Shown here piece after piece: positions 8,876-21,051 of a stretch of DNA of 64,000 nt. The stretch is taken from assembly GCA_001599595.1 (NCBI GenBank), contig BCHH01000002.1:3390427-3454426 (forward strand), in the 5' to 3' direction. The stretch is from Beverwykella pulmonaria. Its lineage: Eukaryota > Ascomycota > Dothideomycetes > Pleosporales > Melanommataceae. Position numbers and translations under genes: made by a program. Each line of letters opens with the position of its first letter. The first letter of the stretch is position 1. The notes beneath the pieces are model-generated. The model saw only the letters and a list, made by a program, of their open reading frames with translations, searched no databases and was not told where the DNA came from.

Positions 8876-10035
8876 GGGCCACGGCTATATATGTGGATGC
8901 CCTGGATGAAGGGATGTCGGAGCTGACGAAAGAGTGCGGGGAGAAATTTACAAGATATATTGATACGGAAACCCTGAACAATGAGGCAAAAGTCGACTCT
9001 GGGAACTGTGGCTGCGGCTGGGGTGAGTGGAGATGATAGCTCCATCACCGCTATTCAGGGCGGGGATGATGGCGATGGCGGTGACGGCGACAGCGCTGAA
9101 GAAGGAAGGAACGTCGGTGACGCGCTTGATTTAATAAGCCTGCCATCTGGCAGCTGCAGCTTGTTCATCACTTCTTTCTCTGCTTCCTCTACAGCTCTCA
9201 CTCTATCGTCCTCCCTCCACTCGGATGCCGAGGAGTTGGGTATCATTGCCATCAGCCACCCAGAATTGCACAAGCGCAACCTCAAACGTAAACCTTCTAC
9301 GCTGAAAGTCGTCGAACATCCGCGGCTAACAAAGCCCGCATCTGGCTTACCCTCTGCAGGGGCCGCATCCGCGGCAAAACATCACCCAGAGTCCCTTATT
9401 CTGTACGAGCTTCACCGTGAGTCTCCAATAGGACCATCAGTTCGGAAGGAGATTTACTTCTTCTGGTACCACCAGGGATTCTTCCAACGTACAAACTACA
9501 GACCTTGCTTACACATCCTCGACAATGCGAAGGAGGTCAGCTTGTCGAACAACTTGCAATTTCACTCTGTAAACTATGAGTTGACACTCTGTCCGGTGCG
9601 TTCTCAATACAATAGTGAGCATGAGGTGTTAGCAGAATACCAGGAAGAACCCGACGACATAGTGTGCTTCTTCTAGTACTACTAGGGCTCCTACAAGCCT
9701 CGCAGAGGTGTCACATTTACTTACACGTGCTTGATACGGTGGTGAAGGAAGCCGGTTGGCCAATGAATTTGAGGGATCACAACCGGGGGTTGTGAGTTGC
9801 CGCTTTTTCCGGTGGATTGCAGCGTGAGAGTAAACAGAGTATCCCAGAAGTGACGAATGAGCAGGACCCCATACAAGACGTGTATTGGTCGATGCTTTCC
9901 GAAATAAAGAACTCTAGGCAGCTGATTCTGAACATTGGGAATATAAACCTTCAACAAGTCAAGGAGCAATACAATGACCAGAAGGATCAATTGATGTCGT
10001 TGTACGCCTTCACCAGGTGCTACAAAGAAGCATAG
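8876..10035 (+). CDS. possible multi-exon hypothetical gene (unresolved)
   Basis: Three stretches look coding but I cannot join them with confidence. First, 8876-9030 reads ATAIYVDALDEGMSELTKECG...KVDSGNCGCGW and ends at a good GTGAGT donor, with a possible acceptor TCTTAG just before it. Second, an ORF to 9676 has a C-terminal half with normal amino-acid use (SLILYELHRESPIGPSVRKEIYFFWYHQGFF... EEPDDIVCFF). Third, 9817-10035 reads EVTNEQDPIQDVYWSMLSEIKNS...DQLMSLYAFTRCYKEA before a TAG. No domain is recognised. It could be one gene with several introns, a decayed gene, or chance. Boundaries are approximate. Confidence 0.3.
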
Positions 10036-10479
10036 GTACAAAAAAGGAGTGTATGGCTTCGCTTACAGAGGCGGGATTCGGAGAGTGTGTAAACGTGGGG
10101 ATTATCTTATATTGAGGCATTGGCGCGAAGCCGGCACTTCGTCTTTGGCAATCTCCGAATAAGGGATGGAGAACTTCTAGCCCTCACTCAGCTGACTCTA
10201 CGCCAGTAGTCATCTGCTAGAAGGTTCGTGACATGTGTCAAACAGTAAAAATACCCCGATCTGAGAAAGCACTGTGAATAGCGTGAATAACGATTCATGA
10301 AGTTGCGATTTCGAACGAAGAAAATCTAGGGTTGGCCTATGTGAGCAGCTCACTTGAAAGACCTAAGGGCCATCAAACGCATCACATGCTATAGACGCGC
10401 GACGATGAAAGTGTATGTTCATTTATCTGATCGTAAGTCATGTTCATATACACCAACAATGCGGTTGCTCAATCCACTA
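10036..10479. other. intergenic region before the SDR stop
   Basis: No coding pattern or repeat was seen. The stretch probably contains the 3' UTR of the minus-strand dehydrogenase gene. Confidence 0.4.
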
Positions 10480-11677
10480 TCACCAAACATACGGCTGCGT
10501 GATACTGAGTGTTAGCTACGATATCCACCTTCTATAACTAGAACTGAGAGCACGAACCTTGTTCTCCCACGTCCAAAACGTGCCGCTGTGTTGAATGCCT
10601 TTGCTCTCTATCACGTTTATCATGTTCGTTACCGAGACTTCTGGACTAATGATGCCTTCTACATGCCAGGTCAGATTGATGTTCGCCATCTCCCTGTCTT
10701 TGGTCAATCGTAAAATCAAGATACGGATTCTGGGAAATGCCTACGTCGCGACCTCGCCTGGATGCATAGCCAGGATAATAGTATCCTACCCAAATCATCA
10801 GTTCCATCACAACAACGAACCCCACACCCTGCAATGAAAACGTACATCGTCCTTCCGCTTCAACTCCGCAGCCATATGCCTTACCGCCATATTCAGCGCG
10901 GCTTTGGACGCTGCGTACGCTGCAAACCCGTCTTCCATCTCGCGGAAATTTCCTTGCGAGCCGGAGTCGGAGGACATGAAGCAGATGAGGCCGATGGGGA
11001 TGTTGGTCTGCAGGAGCTTCTGCGCCGTGATGATGGGGCCAATGGCGTTGGTGTGGAGGTGGAATGCGAATTCATCAAAGGAAAATTCAGTCGATCTCTG
11101 CTGAAGTTAGTACAGTACGGATAAGGGGTATAGATAGAATGCGGGGGGTTCACATTGGGGTATCGTAAAACGCCGGCATTGAGGACTACGTAGTCGATCT
11201 TGATATTGGGAATAGCGGCAATTTGTGCGACGAATTTCTGTGCTTCGTCAACGTCCGACCTCATAAAATACCAAGGACGACCAAGGGGCCATACGATGAT
11301 GCTTTCTTCAGATAGTATGTCACATATGTGCATAGAACAACGACCGTGATCCTAGGACGAAACAAGAATACAAAATTAGCAATCTTGATCGGATTGACGA
11401 ATAGAACTAGCTCCTATAGCACGTTACGGTCTCTCAAGTGTCGCTGAAATAAAGTCCTGTTGGTTTCATGCTTTCACTGGGGACTGCTCACACTCCCTGC
11501 CTGGCCCCATAATGCAGATGCATGAGCAGCAAAAGCCTCGCGAACGGTTGCAATGATGCGATCACCTCTGGCAAGAAGCTGACGCACAAACTCCAAGCCT
11601 ATGCCTCGACTCGCACCGAGAATGAGCCATGTCTTGTTGTCTTGGTCGGCATACAGATAATCGGGGATTAGGTTCAT
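10480..11677 (-). CDS. short-chain dehydrogenase/reductase (C-factor-like)
   Basis: NAD(P)-dependent oxidoreductase of the classical SDR fold, 256 residues from seven exons: 11677-11492, 11351-11295, 11237-11154, 11097-10846, 10785-10745, 10693-10558 and 10494-10480. All six introns have GT-AG ends. Motifs appear in order: cofactor loop GASRGIGLEF (TGxxxGxG type), CDILSEES, NAG in DYVVLNAGVL, the catalytic Ser region (FMSSDSGS), YAASK (YxxxK), then HPGEVAT. The C-terminal STFWTW-like block SGTFWTWENK is followed by PYVW after the last intron, matching fungal relatives. At intron 3 the acceptor is a CAGCAG tandem, so one glutamine may be optional. Seven exons in 1.2 kb is unusually dense for this window. 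Substrate unknown. Confidence 0.85.
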
Positions 11678-12409
11678 GGTACGATGGCGGACGACCGGCT
11701 GCAGGGCGCAACTACACGAGGATGATGAGGCGGAACCGAGCGAGGTGCCGGCAACTGTTTAGCGACTTGGACCTGACAACAATCGAGGTTCTGCAAAGGT
11801 GCTTAGCTTGTCTGAGGCAGGTTAACCGATTGGAAACGGCGTAGAGGAAGGTTGGATTAGGGTTAAGATTTGTGAGAAGCAGGAAGCACAAAAAGCTTGG
11901 AAGCGGGCAAGTTTGACGGCGAAGCGGGAAACTTGGATATGGAAGAGCGACAGGTCGCGGCTGGGCCATGTGCTCAAGTACAGTATCAAGCCAGCAACAT
12001 TATTGCTCTCATAAATTCTCACACTCTAGACAACCTATAAACAGAAGCAAAATTTGGACGTTTAGACGAGAGAGCACTCCAAGTCTTAATCTGTGCATCA
12101 ACTTTAAATGATGCAATGACAACGGATGGCAAGGCGATGCCTGTCCCGAATTTCCCCGAAAGCCCGAGCAAAATGAATAACTTGCTGGCCCTCATTGGCT
12201 GAGAGCGCGCCACGCGCTGTGGCTCAGCAGCATCCACGTGACCTTTGACCGAAATGACGGCGCTGCCGAAGCGCCTTTTTCTTTTCTTGGTCTCCCAGTT
12301 CTTCCATTCCTTCCTCTCCGCATCACCTCACTCCAATTCTTACCACCAACCACCGACTTATACCCTCCGTCTTCTACCCACCCTACCAGATTCTTCTTCT
12401 CTCATCACA
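11678..12409. other. divergent promoter region, SDR and cytochrome c
   Basis: Non-coding stretch between divergent starts. An inverted CCAAT box at 12194-12198 is listed separately. A pyrimidine-rich stretch at about 12270-12405 runs up to the cytochrome c ATG, as in strongly expressed fungal genes. Short ORFs here have no protein-like composition. Confidence 0.5.
12194..12198 (-). promoter_or_regulatory. CCAAT box (inverted, ATTGG) before cytochrome c
   Basis: ATTGGCTGAG lies about 215 bases before the cytochrome c start. CCAAT boxes are bound by the HAP complex, which controls respiratory genes including CYC1 in yeast. The position is suitable but a 5-bp word is weak evidence by itself. 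Confidence 0.4.
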
Positions 12410-13139
<730 letters not shown>

Positions 13140-14334
13140 ACGCTTGTCGACGACCCAGACGTCGACTTTCTCAACCCCCGACTCTCGACATGAACCTTCT
13201 CTAATTCCCTCCAACCACTTCAAAAGCTGCTTTTCCGATCTGTGTACAACAGGCAGACATGATAGACGTACGATTAGGCTGGTGGTGCAATGCTTGCGGG
13301 TCTCCTTGCTGTGTAAACTAAGTTTTGTGTACTACGCAAAAGCGTTTTTTCGATTATTGGTGCAGTCTAGGACTTCGCGGCACATTCGAATGAACAATTC
13401 TCCTCTTTCCATGTATGCGCCGATGTGAAGGCAACGTGGGCGCGACGCGTGATGTTTTCATGAGGTCACCAATATCGTGCATCTAGATCCATGGCCTTGA
13501 TTTCTGCGTTTACCCCCTTCGAGACGAAGCTTGAACGCCCACGTCCAACATGCATCGGCGTCTGTGACTGCACGTGTGGGCTGCACCTGAAGCCAATAAA
13601 TCCTTCTGGGAAAGTCGTCCTCGACCTTCCCAATGGCAAAGGCCGCAAACATGGCTACGAGGGGCAAACTCGCACGTTTCCATGCGCACAAAGTTTGGCC
13701 GAGCGGGCCAATCAGACGGAGCGCAGTGCTCGGAGCTGTGGAAGTTGCCCGCTGGCTCCCGAGGACCTTGCGACGACGGGGAGACAGCTGCGAGCTTGCC
13801 GAGCATTTCCACGGCGCGTGTTCCTGGAGCTGCTGCAGAGCTCCGCGAGCCTCACGCCTCGAAGCTCGCAGCGCGAGGCCGTGGCCATGGGCGAAGGGCA
13901 GGCACGGCGAGGTTTACACAATCGTGTCGCGTCAGCTGCGCGGTATTCCAGCGTCCGTGTGTGGCTTTCTTACTTTTTGCGCTCCACGTGAATACCCGCG
14001 CGGGGAGCACGCCGGCTATGATCTGATCGGCCGCGCTTGGCACTCGCAGCAACGAAAGCTCCATTTCCACGGCCAATTGTCTCGTGCTCCCTCACACGTC
14101 CATGGCACGCACCGCCCTCGCGCCTTGCCATACTTCTCGTTGCGTTGCTGCCTCTGTCTCTCCACGACGCCTCGCGACCAGTGCCACACCTACCTCGGTT
14201 TACATTCCCTTTGACCTAGCGTCATAGCTTCATAGCGGGGCGGAAGCCGTTCTGCCCACCGCTCCGACTCACCACTCCTCCATTTTGGCATTGCCACTCT
14301 TTCCAGAGGCCGGACGGCCTTGATCAATTGCAAC
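13140..14334. other. GC-rich gene-free region between CYC1 and the kinase gene
   Basis: About 1.2 kb with no credible gene. High GC makes stop codons rare, so open frames up to 193 codons occur on both strands and overlap one another, with Arg/Ala/Cys-rich, non-protein-like translations. A CCAATCA word at 13708-13714 could be a promoter element for the downstream kinase gene. The left end must carry the CYC1 3' UTR. Confidence 0.5.
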
Positions 14335-15875
14335 ATGTCGTGGAAGCGAAGCGCCCAGCTGATGGAAAAGATCAAGGTGCACCACACTATGCTGCACAGG
14401 GTGCGATTCACAGCTGACGCCTGCGTAGCACTATAGCAATTTCCCCGCAACGGGTGCGCTCACTCGCGCTTCCATCTCGTCTTCTCATCTAATGCTCCTC
14501 CAGGTGTTTCCCTACGGCAGATGGTGCAGTTCGGCGAGAAGCCCTCCACCGGAACCCTCTTCCGCGCGTCCCAATTCCTGTCCGAAGAGCTGCCCATACG
14601 GTTAGCACACCGCGTGCAAGAGCTCGAAGACCTTCCCGATGGCCTGAACGAGATGCCCTCGATTGGCCGGGTGCGGGATTGGTACGCACAATCATTCGAG
14701 GTACTTCGCGCCGGCGCTTTCGCGTGAATCCTCTGACTCATGCCTCGCAGGAGCTTGTGAACCTCCCTAGGCCCCACCTAGACCCCGAAGTCAAAGAAAG
14801 GCTACTACGGCCAGCGAAACGCGACTCGCACCTCATAGCCAAGGCGACCCAAAACCCCAGCATCAAACAGGGCCAATACAGGTCGCAGAATGGCAACGGA
14901 AATGCGAGTGGCATCGGCAGAGAACTGAAAGGCTCGGCTCCCAACAGGAGATACTTCGCCGCTGCCGACGATGGGCAGGAATGGCCACCCGAGCTGAGTG
15001 CATACAACACCAAATTCGCACAGTCGCTGGAGAAGATCAAGAGGCGGCACGACAGCGTCGTCACAACCGTCGCACAGGGAATTCTGGAATGGAAGCGGAG
15101 AAAACAACGCATGCAAATTGACCACAACATCCAGGCCTTCCTCGACCGCTTCTACATGTCGCGCATTGGCATCCGCATGCTCATCGGCCAGCACATCGCC
15201 CTCACCGATCAAAGGCATCGCATAGATCGTAATCACGTGGGGATTATCTGCACAAAGACCAATGTTCGCGATCTGGCCCAAGAAGCCATCGAAAACGCGC
15301 GATTCGTTTGCGAAGACCACTATGGCATGTTCGATGCCCCCAAGGTCCAGCTCGTCTGCAACCCCGACATTAGCTTCATGTACGTTCCGGGACATTTGTC
15401 ACACATGCTGTTCGAAACACTCAAGAATTCCCTCCGAGCGGTAGTGGAATGCCACGGGCAGAACAGGGAGGAGTTTCCCGTGACCAAAGTCATTGTGGCC
15501 GAGGGCAAAGAGGATATTACGATCAAAATATCGGATGAAGGAGGCGGAATCCCGCGATCAGCGGTCCCTCTCGTATGGACTTATATGTATACAACCGTCG
15601 ACCAGACGCCAAGTCTCGATCCAGACTTCAACAAGAGCGATTTCAAAGCCCCGATGGCTGGTTTCGGATATGGACTGCCCATCTCACGACTTTACGCCAG
15701 ATATTTTGGTGGTGATCTCAAACTGATCAGCATGGAAGGGTGAGTCTGCACTCTGATGAACGAATATCGGAATTTATGAAGAACAACCGTGCTGACGTTT
15801 CACTCCAACAGCTATGGCACCGACGTATACCTCCACCTCAACCGTCTCAGCTCCTCGTCCGAGCCCCTACAATAG
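14335..15875 (+). CDS. mitochondrial pyruvate dehydrogenase kinase family protein
   Basis: Protein kinase of the PDK/BCKDK family, which phosphorylates and silences the E1 subunit of mitochondrial 2-oxoacid dehydrogenases. Five exons, 14335-14376, 14429-14453, 14504-14700, 14751-15739 and 15812-15875, give 438 residues. The start MSWKRSAQLMEKIKHYSNFPATGVSLRQMVQFG follows the family pattern. The GHKL ATPase elements are intact: N-box HMLFETLKNSLRA, G1 SDEGGGIPRS, and GFGYGLPISRLYARYFGGDL. An insertion of about 35 residues, rich in Gly and Asn (around GNGNASGIGRELKGS), precedes the regulatory helices, which I believe is seen in fungal versions. No strong presequence is visible, as in other fungal PDKs. 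Choice between PDH and branched-chain substrate is not possible from sequence by eye. Confidence 0.92.
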
Positions 15876-16662
15876 CAATTACCAGTCATGAGGGAGGAAT
15901 GGGCATCGTCAGAACCCATTTCATCCCAAGGATTGACGCGCAGTAGCTCTATATACGGCTCGCGAAACGGAAACCTTCTCGCTTCTCGGGCCATGCGACT
16001 CAAGCTCTCTGGACAACTGAGTAGAGAGATCAGCGAACGGCGGCAAGTCGGCGATGCAGAAGAGATGTTTGCAGAGAAGGGGGCACCGGCTCCGTGGTGG
16101 CGTAATGTGGGTATGGAAGAGGGAATGTAGACTAACACGCATCGGGACTGTGGTCTGTCTGCGCTGAAATCTTGCAACAGAGTTCGGAAACAAATAGAGC
16201 TTGGCTTGATGTTGCGCTGAATAACTTCTTGTAATTATTGGCGAATTTGGAGGTCCGAAGGCATCCATGGAAAGGAACTGGGCGGACGGGATTCGGTCCG
16301 CGATTACTGTGTATATAGGATTATTGTTGTTGCTTAGGAGGCATTTTTCGTGGTTGTCGTGTGTAATGCTCGGGTATAGAAAACAAGGCCAGCTAGTTCA
16401 TCAACTAGATACAAGGTCGCATATTTGATAGGGAATATATTCTGATTCATCGATGCTACGATACTTTTCAATCGGCCGTGTGACCAAAATCACAATCCGA
16501 GACGCCGAAACGAAGGAGAAGGGTATAATGATGCTTTCCGTAGACGAGTCCTCCCAGTGAACGCCGTAGTATGATGCATCCATAAAGTAATGTATCCGTC
16601 GTGAAACAAGCTGGCTACCTCCTTCTCATATATCGCCTGTCCATATCCTGCGCAAAATCCCG
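15876..16662. other. convergent intergenic region after the kinase gene
   Basis: Nothing recognised. The small ORFs on both strands shadow each other. It contains the 3' UTRs of the kinase gene and of the minus-strand orphan. Confidence 0.4.
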
Positions 16663-17148
16663 TCACGACCGGCCCTCATAACCCCTCTTCCTCCTCTCTT
16701 TCGCCCTCGGGCTTGCACCACCAATCTCTGCATTACCCTCCCTCCGCACCCTCTCCTCAAGGGGAACCTCCCACTCCTCCCTCCATACCTTCTCCCCTCC
16801 CCCATCTCCCAACCCCAGCACTACATCCATAAAATGCCGTCGTGTCTGAGAAATACTTTCATTCCGCACGTTTGCGTACCACAGTAACGTCTCAACGTTT
16901 TCCAGGATGGCAGCGGCGCGGTCGCGGCGTTGGCGGGACTCGTAGGGCTCGGGGCTTGAGGGGGCGGAGAAGGGCTTGTTGCGCGCTTGGAGGGATTGTT
17001 GGGTGGGTGTTAGAGGAACGTGGGTCGGGTTGGAAGGGTGTCGGCGTGGTGGTGGTGTGGTGGTGTGGGTTGTGGGTGAGGGAGGGGCATTGAGGACGGT
17101 GCTGAGGTAGGCGGAGGATTGCGGTTGCGGCTGGGCTGGTGGTGCCAT
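16663..17148 (-). CDS. conserved fungal orphan, Pro-rich head and helical core
   Basis: Single exon, 161 residues, function unknown. It starts MAPPAQPQPQSSAYLSTVLNAPPSP and stays Pro/Ser/Thr-rich for about 70 residues. A helical core follows: RQRRDRAAAILENVETLLWYANVRNESISQTRRHFMDVVLG. The tail is charged and ends in KERRKRGYEGRS, a basic patch that could be a nuclear signal. The core has normal amino-acid use and reads like a conserved domain, whereas the head could be disordered. No signal peptide or membrane span. It may be a small nuclear or adaptor protein, but this is inference from composition. Confidence 0.6.
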   Translation of the reverse strand: MAPPAQPQPQSSAYLSTVLNAPPSPTTHTTTPPPRRHPSNPTHVPLTPTQQSLQARNKPFSAPSSPEPYESRQRRDRAAAILENVETLLWYANVRNESISQTRRHFMDVVLGLGDGGGEKVWREEWEVPLEERVRREGNAEIGGASPRAKERRKRGYEGRS

Positions 17149-17181
17149 CTTTACGACCTTTAGCGTTTGTCCACGATTTCC

Positions 17182-17662
17182 CTACGAGGGTTGATGGTGT
17201 TCTGAGAGTGGGGAAGGGAGGGGAGCATCTGGCAAGCGGGGAGAAAAGGAAGGTGGAGCCGAGCGTGGCCTGTGCGCAGCCGAGGGCGGGCGGTTCGACC
17301 TACTGCCGATTTTGACGAGGCCGCCGCAATGCTCCCTCGGCGTTGATGGCATGCTCGACTGGTTATGGTCCTGAGATCGAGGTGGCGGCGGCCTGAGAGA
17401 CTGGCTTCTACAGCGCACATGAGTCCCAGACACTGCAGATTCAAACTCATTCTTGGATCCAGTCAGCTCGGCATCCTCGGCCAACTTGATTCGCATCCAA
17501 ATCTGGGCGGCCGTCACTATCTCTTCAAGCTCTCGATTGCGCACTTCGGTAGCAGGTGGTTGTAGGCTAGGAATGGTTGATTCTGCTAGCCAGCTCTTGT
17601 TGCAGCGCAGCAGTCTTCTTTCCCTTCTGGGAGTTCGTGCCAGTCCTGCGTCGAGTTTGCAT
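17182..17662 (-). pseudogene. frame-broken helical protein gene (uncertain)
   Basis: Two adjoining reading frames look like one protein. From the ATG at 17662 the first reads MQTRRRTGTNSQKGKKTAALQQELASRINHS and stops at 17567-17569. One frame over, the text continues at once with LQPPATEVRNRELEEIVTAAQIWM..KLAEDAELTGSKNEFESAV and runs to a stop at 17182. There is no GT donor before the first stop, so splicing does not obviously rescue it. A one-base indel (real or from assembly) would explain the break. No function is recognised; the join resembles a short basic head plus coiled-coil helix. The tail after about residue 80 is Pro/Ser/Arg-rich. Confidence 0.35.
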
Positions 17663-18629
17663 GGTGACTAGTGTTCCTCGGACGCTCAGGTAAGGTGAGA
17701 GATTCTTTTGACTTTTGGTCGGCTCTCCTATTTGGTGGTGACTGATGTATGAATCTGAGTTGGATGTTTGTGGGTGAGCGAAGACTGGATGTGGTCATCA
17801 TATGGAAAGTTATGAGAAGATCACATATTACTTAATCTCACAGGATGCGATGCCGATTATTGGCTACAGACCCCTGCTGCGTTCGATTACCTCAAGCTCT
17901 GAAGATGTTCAAATTTCCATATGGGGCTAACTGGACTGGGATGGCGACTTGAGAAGGGAGGAAGCGTGTAGAAAAACCGTTGCGTAAGGCGTAGGGCTGA
18001 AGAGCGGTGATGCAATGCGTTGGAAGCCATGAGTTGTTGTGGAAAGACGCAGTTGAGAGGCGGGGTGTGCCGTCGCCAACTACAGCAACCGATATCAAAC
18101 CCTTTCGTTCCCTTAGAAGAATATCATCTTACAACGATCCCGTCCTTACCTATTTCTTATGCTGCAGCATGCGTCCTCAATGAGGTATACGCGGCCACAT
18201 TTTCCTCCACTAACACATGGTGGTTTACGTCCGAACAGTACAACGACGTAGCCAAGGGTAGACAATGCTCAATCAAATTAAACCTCGCACTCGATGCCAA
18301 CAATAATATTCCAACATACAATGCCAAACATATCTACACCCAGCCCTGACCGACCATGATGCATGCAATGGGGATATACACAAGATAGTCTGCAACAACG
18401 AGAGGAGAGAGACAAGTATGTATGATATAGTCCTTAGAGGGGAGAGGACAGAAGAAAAGAAGAGGAAGAAAATGCCAATCTATCCTATGCCAAATCTTGA
18501 GTCGTAAAGGTATTTCTTCCCGGCATAAAAGCGAAGAATATGTAATCCAAACATGCTCGACCTAAACACAAATCATGCACGACATCCCCCCTACCCCACT
18601 ACAGAGCCAAGACTAGCTGCCTGATGACA
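17663..18629. other. intergenic region before PFK-2 gene
   Basis: Almost 1 kb with no recognised gene. A 109-codon open frame at 18020-18349 has no family pattern and no splice support. The right part carries the 3' UTR of the minus-strand PFK-2/FBPase-2 gene. Confidence 0.4.
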
Positions 18630-20112
18630 TCACGCGCTACCATCAGTCTCCTGATGCTTGGCACTGCTCCCCTTTCCTCTCCACGTGCTGACGGCAGGAA
18701 TATCCGCCTTCAGTCTCTCCTCCTTGGTCGAATACGCCTTGGGTGTTAGCTTGATGAGCGTGTGCAGCGGGACTTCCATCCAGGGGCTTTGTTCCTGTGG
18801 CACGTTCATAAAGTATGCATAAATGCATCTGAGAATTGCTTGGTGCGTAACAATCAGAATGTTCTCGCTACGCTCCAGCTCCATGATGATGGGCTCGAGG
18901 CGGATTACAACGTCGCGGTACGATTCACCACCCAAGTAGCGGTAGTTGTATTTGTCTTCGTCGCGTTGGGCGAAGTCCTCGGGATACCGCTCTTCGATCT
19001 CACCGTAAGTGAGGCCGTCGCATACGCCCGAGTCGAGCTCATCGAGAGCTTTCCATTCGAGTTTTTCGAACGGGAGGAAGCGCGCGGTTTGAATGGTGCG
19101 CTTCAGAGTCGAAGTCCAGACAGTAAGCTGGCGATCGTCACCAACCGACTTTGCGACGAGGCCGGGGAGAGCGTGGGCGTATGCTTCGCCGCGTTCGGAA
19201 ATGTCTGCATCTCCTCCAATTTTGCCCGATAGATTGTATTGCGACTCGCCGTGCTAGGACTGTTACTAAATCTGCACGCTGATGCTAGGAAACTACTCAC
19301 CCGGGACAACCAGATGGAGCGTGGCTTGATGTGCAAGTTCATCAAGTAGTACACTACTCGACTTTGGAGGTAGTCTTGAATCTGGTTGATGATGACCTGC
19401 TTGCCCACATTGATCAACTTGACATAGGTGAGATCATCCTCGTCGACGTCAATGGTCTGGTACACTTTTTCGTAGTTCCGAATGCGGTTGCGAAAGTCGG
19501 CCGCGGCCTCTTCTGGGTCCTGCCCAACGTAGTCCGGCGACGTCGTCTTCACTTCTAGAATATTGCTCATGATGAGATCCTCGTCGTCGCATTTGGACTC
19601 GACAAACAAGGTCTCGATGTTCTCCTTGGTGCATCGCTCTTGTATCCACCTGCGGCGGCTCTTGGTCGAGTTGGTCGCATCCAGTATCGCAATGAGCCCT
19701 CGCCCCTCGGCGAACCACTTGCACATGTCGTCGACCGCGGCTTCGGCAGCGGCACGACGGAGCCGTTCTCCTTCAGGATTCGAGGTGTCGAAAAACTCGG
19801 CCGACGGGTTTGGGGTCGCGGTGCGGCGATACTGGCCCACATTGAAGGTCTTGGCCGTTATGGAGAGCCAGTGCAGGTACCGTACCACTGGAGCGCACCG
19901 TGTCAGCCTGAAGCATTGGGACTCGATGATGGGTGCTTGCCTTTCTGCGCAATCAGACTCTTCCCCCGCGCGGGCAAACCCACCATGACAACGCATATCC
20001 GCGTGTCCTCAGCCTGCACGCCAGCACCGTTAGTCTTTCTATTCGGTTTTATAAATTCGCCTGTGGGCACAGCGCGAAGGTTGGGGGTGAAGATGCCATT
20101 GGTGTCGGCCAT
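18630..20112 (-). CDS. 6-phosphofructo-2-kinase/fructose-2,6-bisphosphatase
   Basis: Bifunctional enzyme making and breaking fructose 2,6-bisphosphate, the signal that switches flux between glycolysis and gluconeogenesis. Three exons, 20112-19941, 19887-19301 and 19253-18630, give 460 residues. The kinase half has Walker A GLPARGKSLIAQK, VVRYLHW, NVGQYRR and CKWFAEGRGLIAILDATNSTKSRR. The phosphatase half begins at LSRHGESQYNLSG, whose His would take the phosphate, with TSTLKRTIQTA, LDELDSGVCDGLTY and IVTHQAILRCIYAYF, so both sites look intact. The first intron starts with GCAAGC and ends in CAG: a GC-AG intron with no GT alternative that keeps frame. Yeast splits these activities between PFK26/27 and FBP26; here both sets of residues are retained. 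Only a short N-terminal extension is present. Confidence 0.94.
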
Positions 20113-20614
20113 GGCAGATATTTGCGAGCCTCAGCTCGTGGGCATGGAAGCGTGGTCAAAATGCGGGAGAAAAGACTGAATAGCAGAAGAAAAGCAAAGA
20201 AATATGGCTCGGAATCCTGCCGGCGGTCTTCCGAGGTGCAGCGACAGCGGTACGGAATGGCCCAAGGGCGCAGAGAGGGGCGATGGACTGGTGACGGCGG
20301 TACTATCCAAAGTGCAGGGCAATTGGGAGGGTGGATGATGCTGGGGAAGTTGGTGCAGGGGCGGCCAATGTGGTGTTGGTGCTGCAGGGCTGAGGATCTG
20401 TCTCGGCTTTCGTGAAGCGAGAGGAGTGGAAGCTGGGAGGGCGAGGATTCCCCGCATTTAGGAACAGCGGTTTGTAGAAGAGCACTGGTGCTCCGTAGCT
20501 AGAGTCCCCGAGCGAGGAAGCAATCACTGCAGGCTGGTCTCATTCAGCGGCCTGGTGTTAGTTGCCACTGCGACGTTCCACTGGGCCGGCCTGCTTTTGG
20601 CGGTGTGGCTGGTG

Positions 20615-20665
20615 CTCGAGTGCTTGCTGCGTGCTCGCTGCGTGCTTGCCGCGTGCTTGCTCGAG
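20615..20665. repeat. imperfect 11-bp TGCTTGCTGCG repeats between CTCGAG sites
   Basis: Three to four degenerate copies of TGCTTGCTGCG (20621-20660), with T/C differences, are framed on both sides by CTCGAG. It lies about 500 bases upstream of the PFK-2 start. Function unknown. Confidence 0.7.
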
Positions 20666-21051
20666 CAATGTTGGTTGGGGCGCGCTGCTCGCGGCTGCAG
20701 GCGGCCAATGTGCGCGCAGAGAAGCGTTCCTGGTGGTTGCGGGATGGCGCAGTGACAGCGACGGCGGTCCAGGGCGACGACCAGAGGAGCCTTCGCGACT
20801 TCAAGGTGGTCGTGTGCCTCTCGTGGCATGCAAAACAGGTATGACGCCACTGGCTAGGTGCGCACACTCAGATGAAGATTTGCCTAAGCCGGCGCCAGCC
20901 AGCGAGTTGCAGCCGCAGGGGCTCGCCGAATGTCGGGAGCGGCCGAACCGGCAGGAATACATGAACCACGGAGACAGGAGAAAATGACGCAGATGATGGT
21001 GAGAGACACTTACAGCTGACATGGAATAGTTTCTGACGCGCGACATCTCGT

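Noticed and set aside
13633..14214. 193-codon open frame between CYC1 and the kinase gene
   Set aside because: High GC removes stops in all frames here. The translation is Arg/Cys/His-rich with no domain, and overlaps equally open frames on both strands.
18020..18349. 109-codon plus-strand open frame
   Set aside because: No domain, no conserved-looking text and no splice or promoter support.
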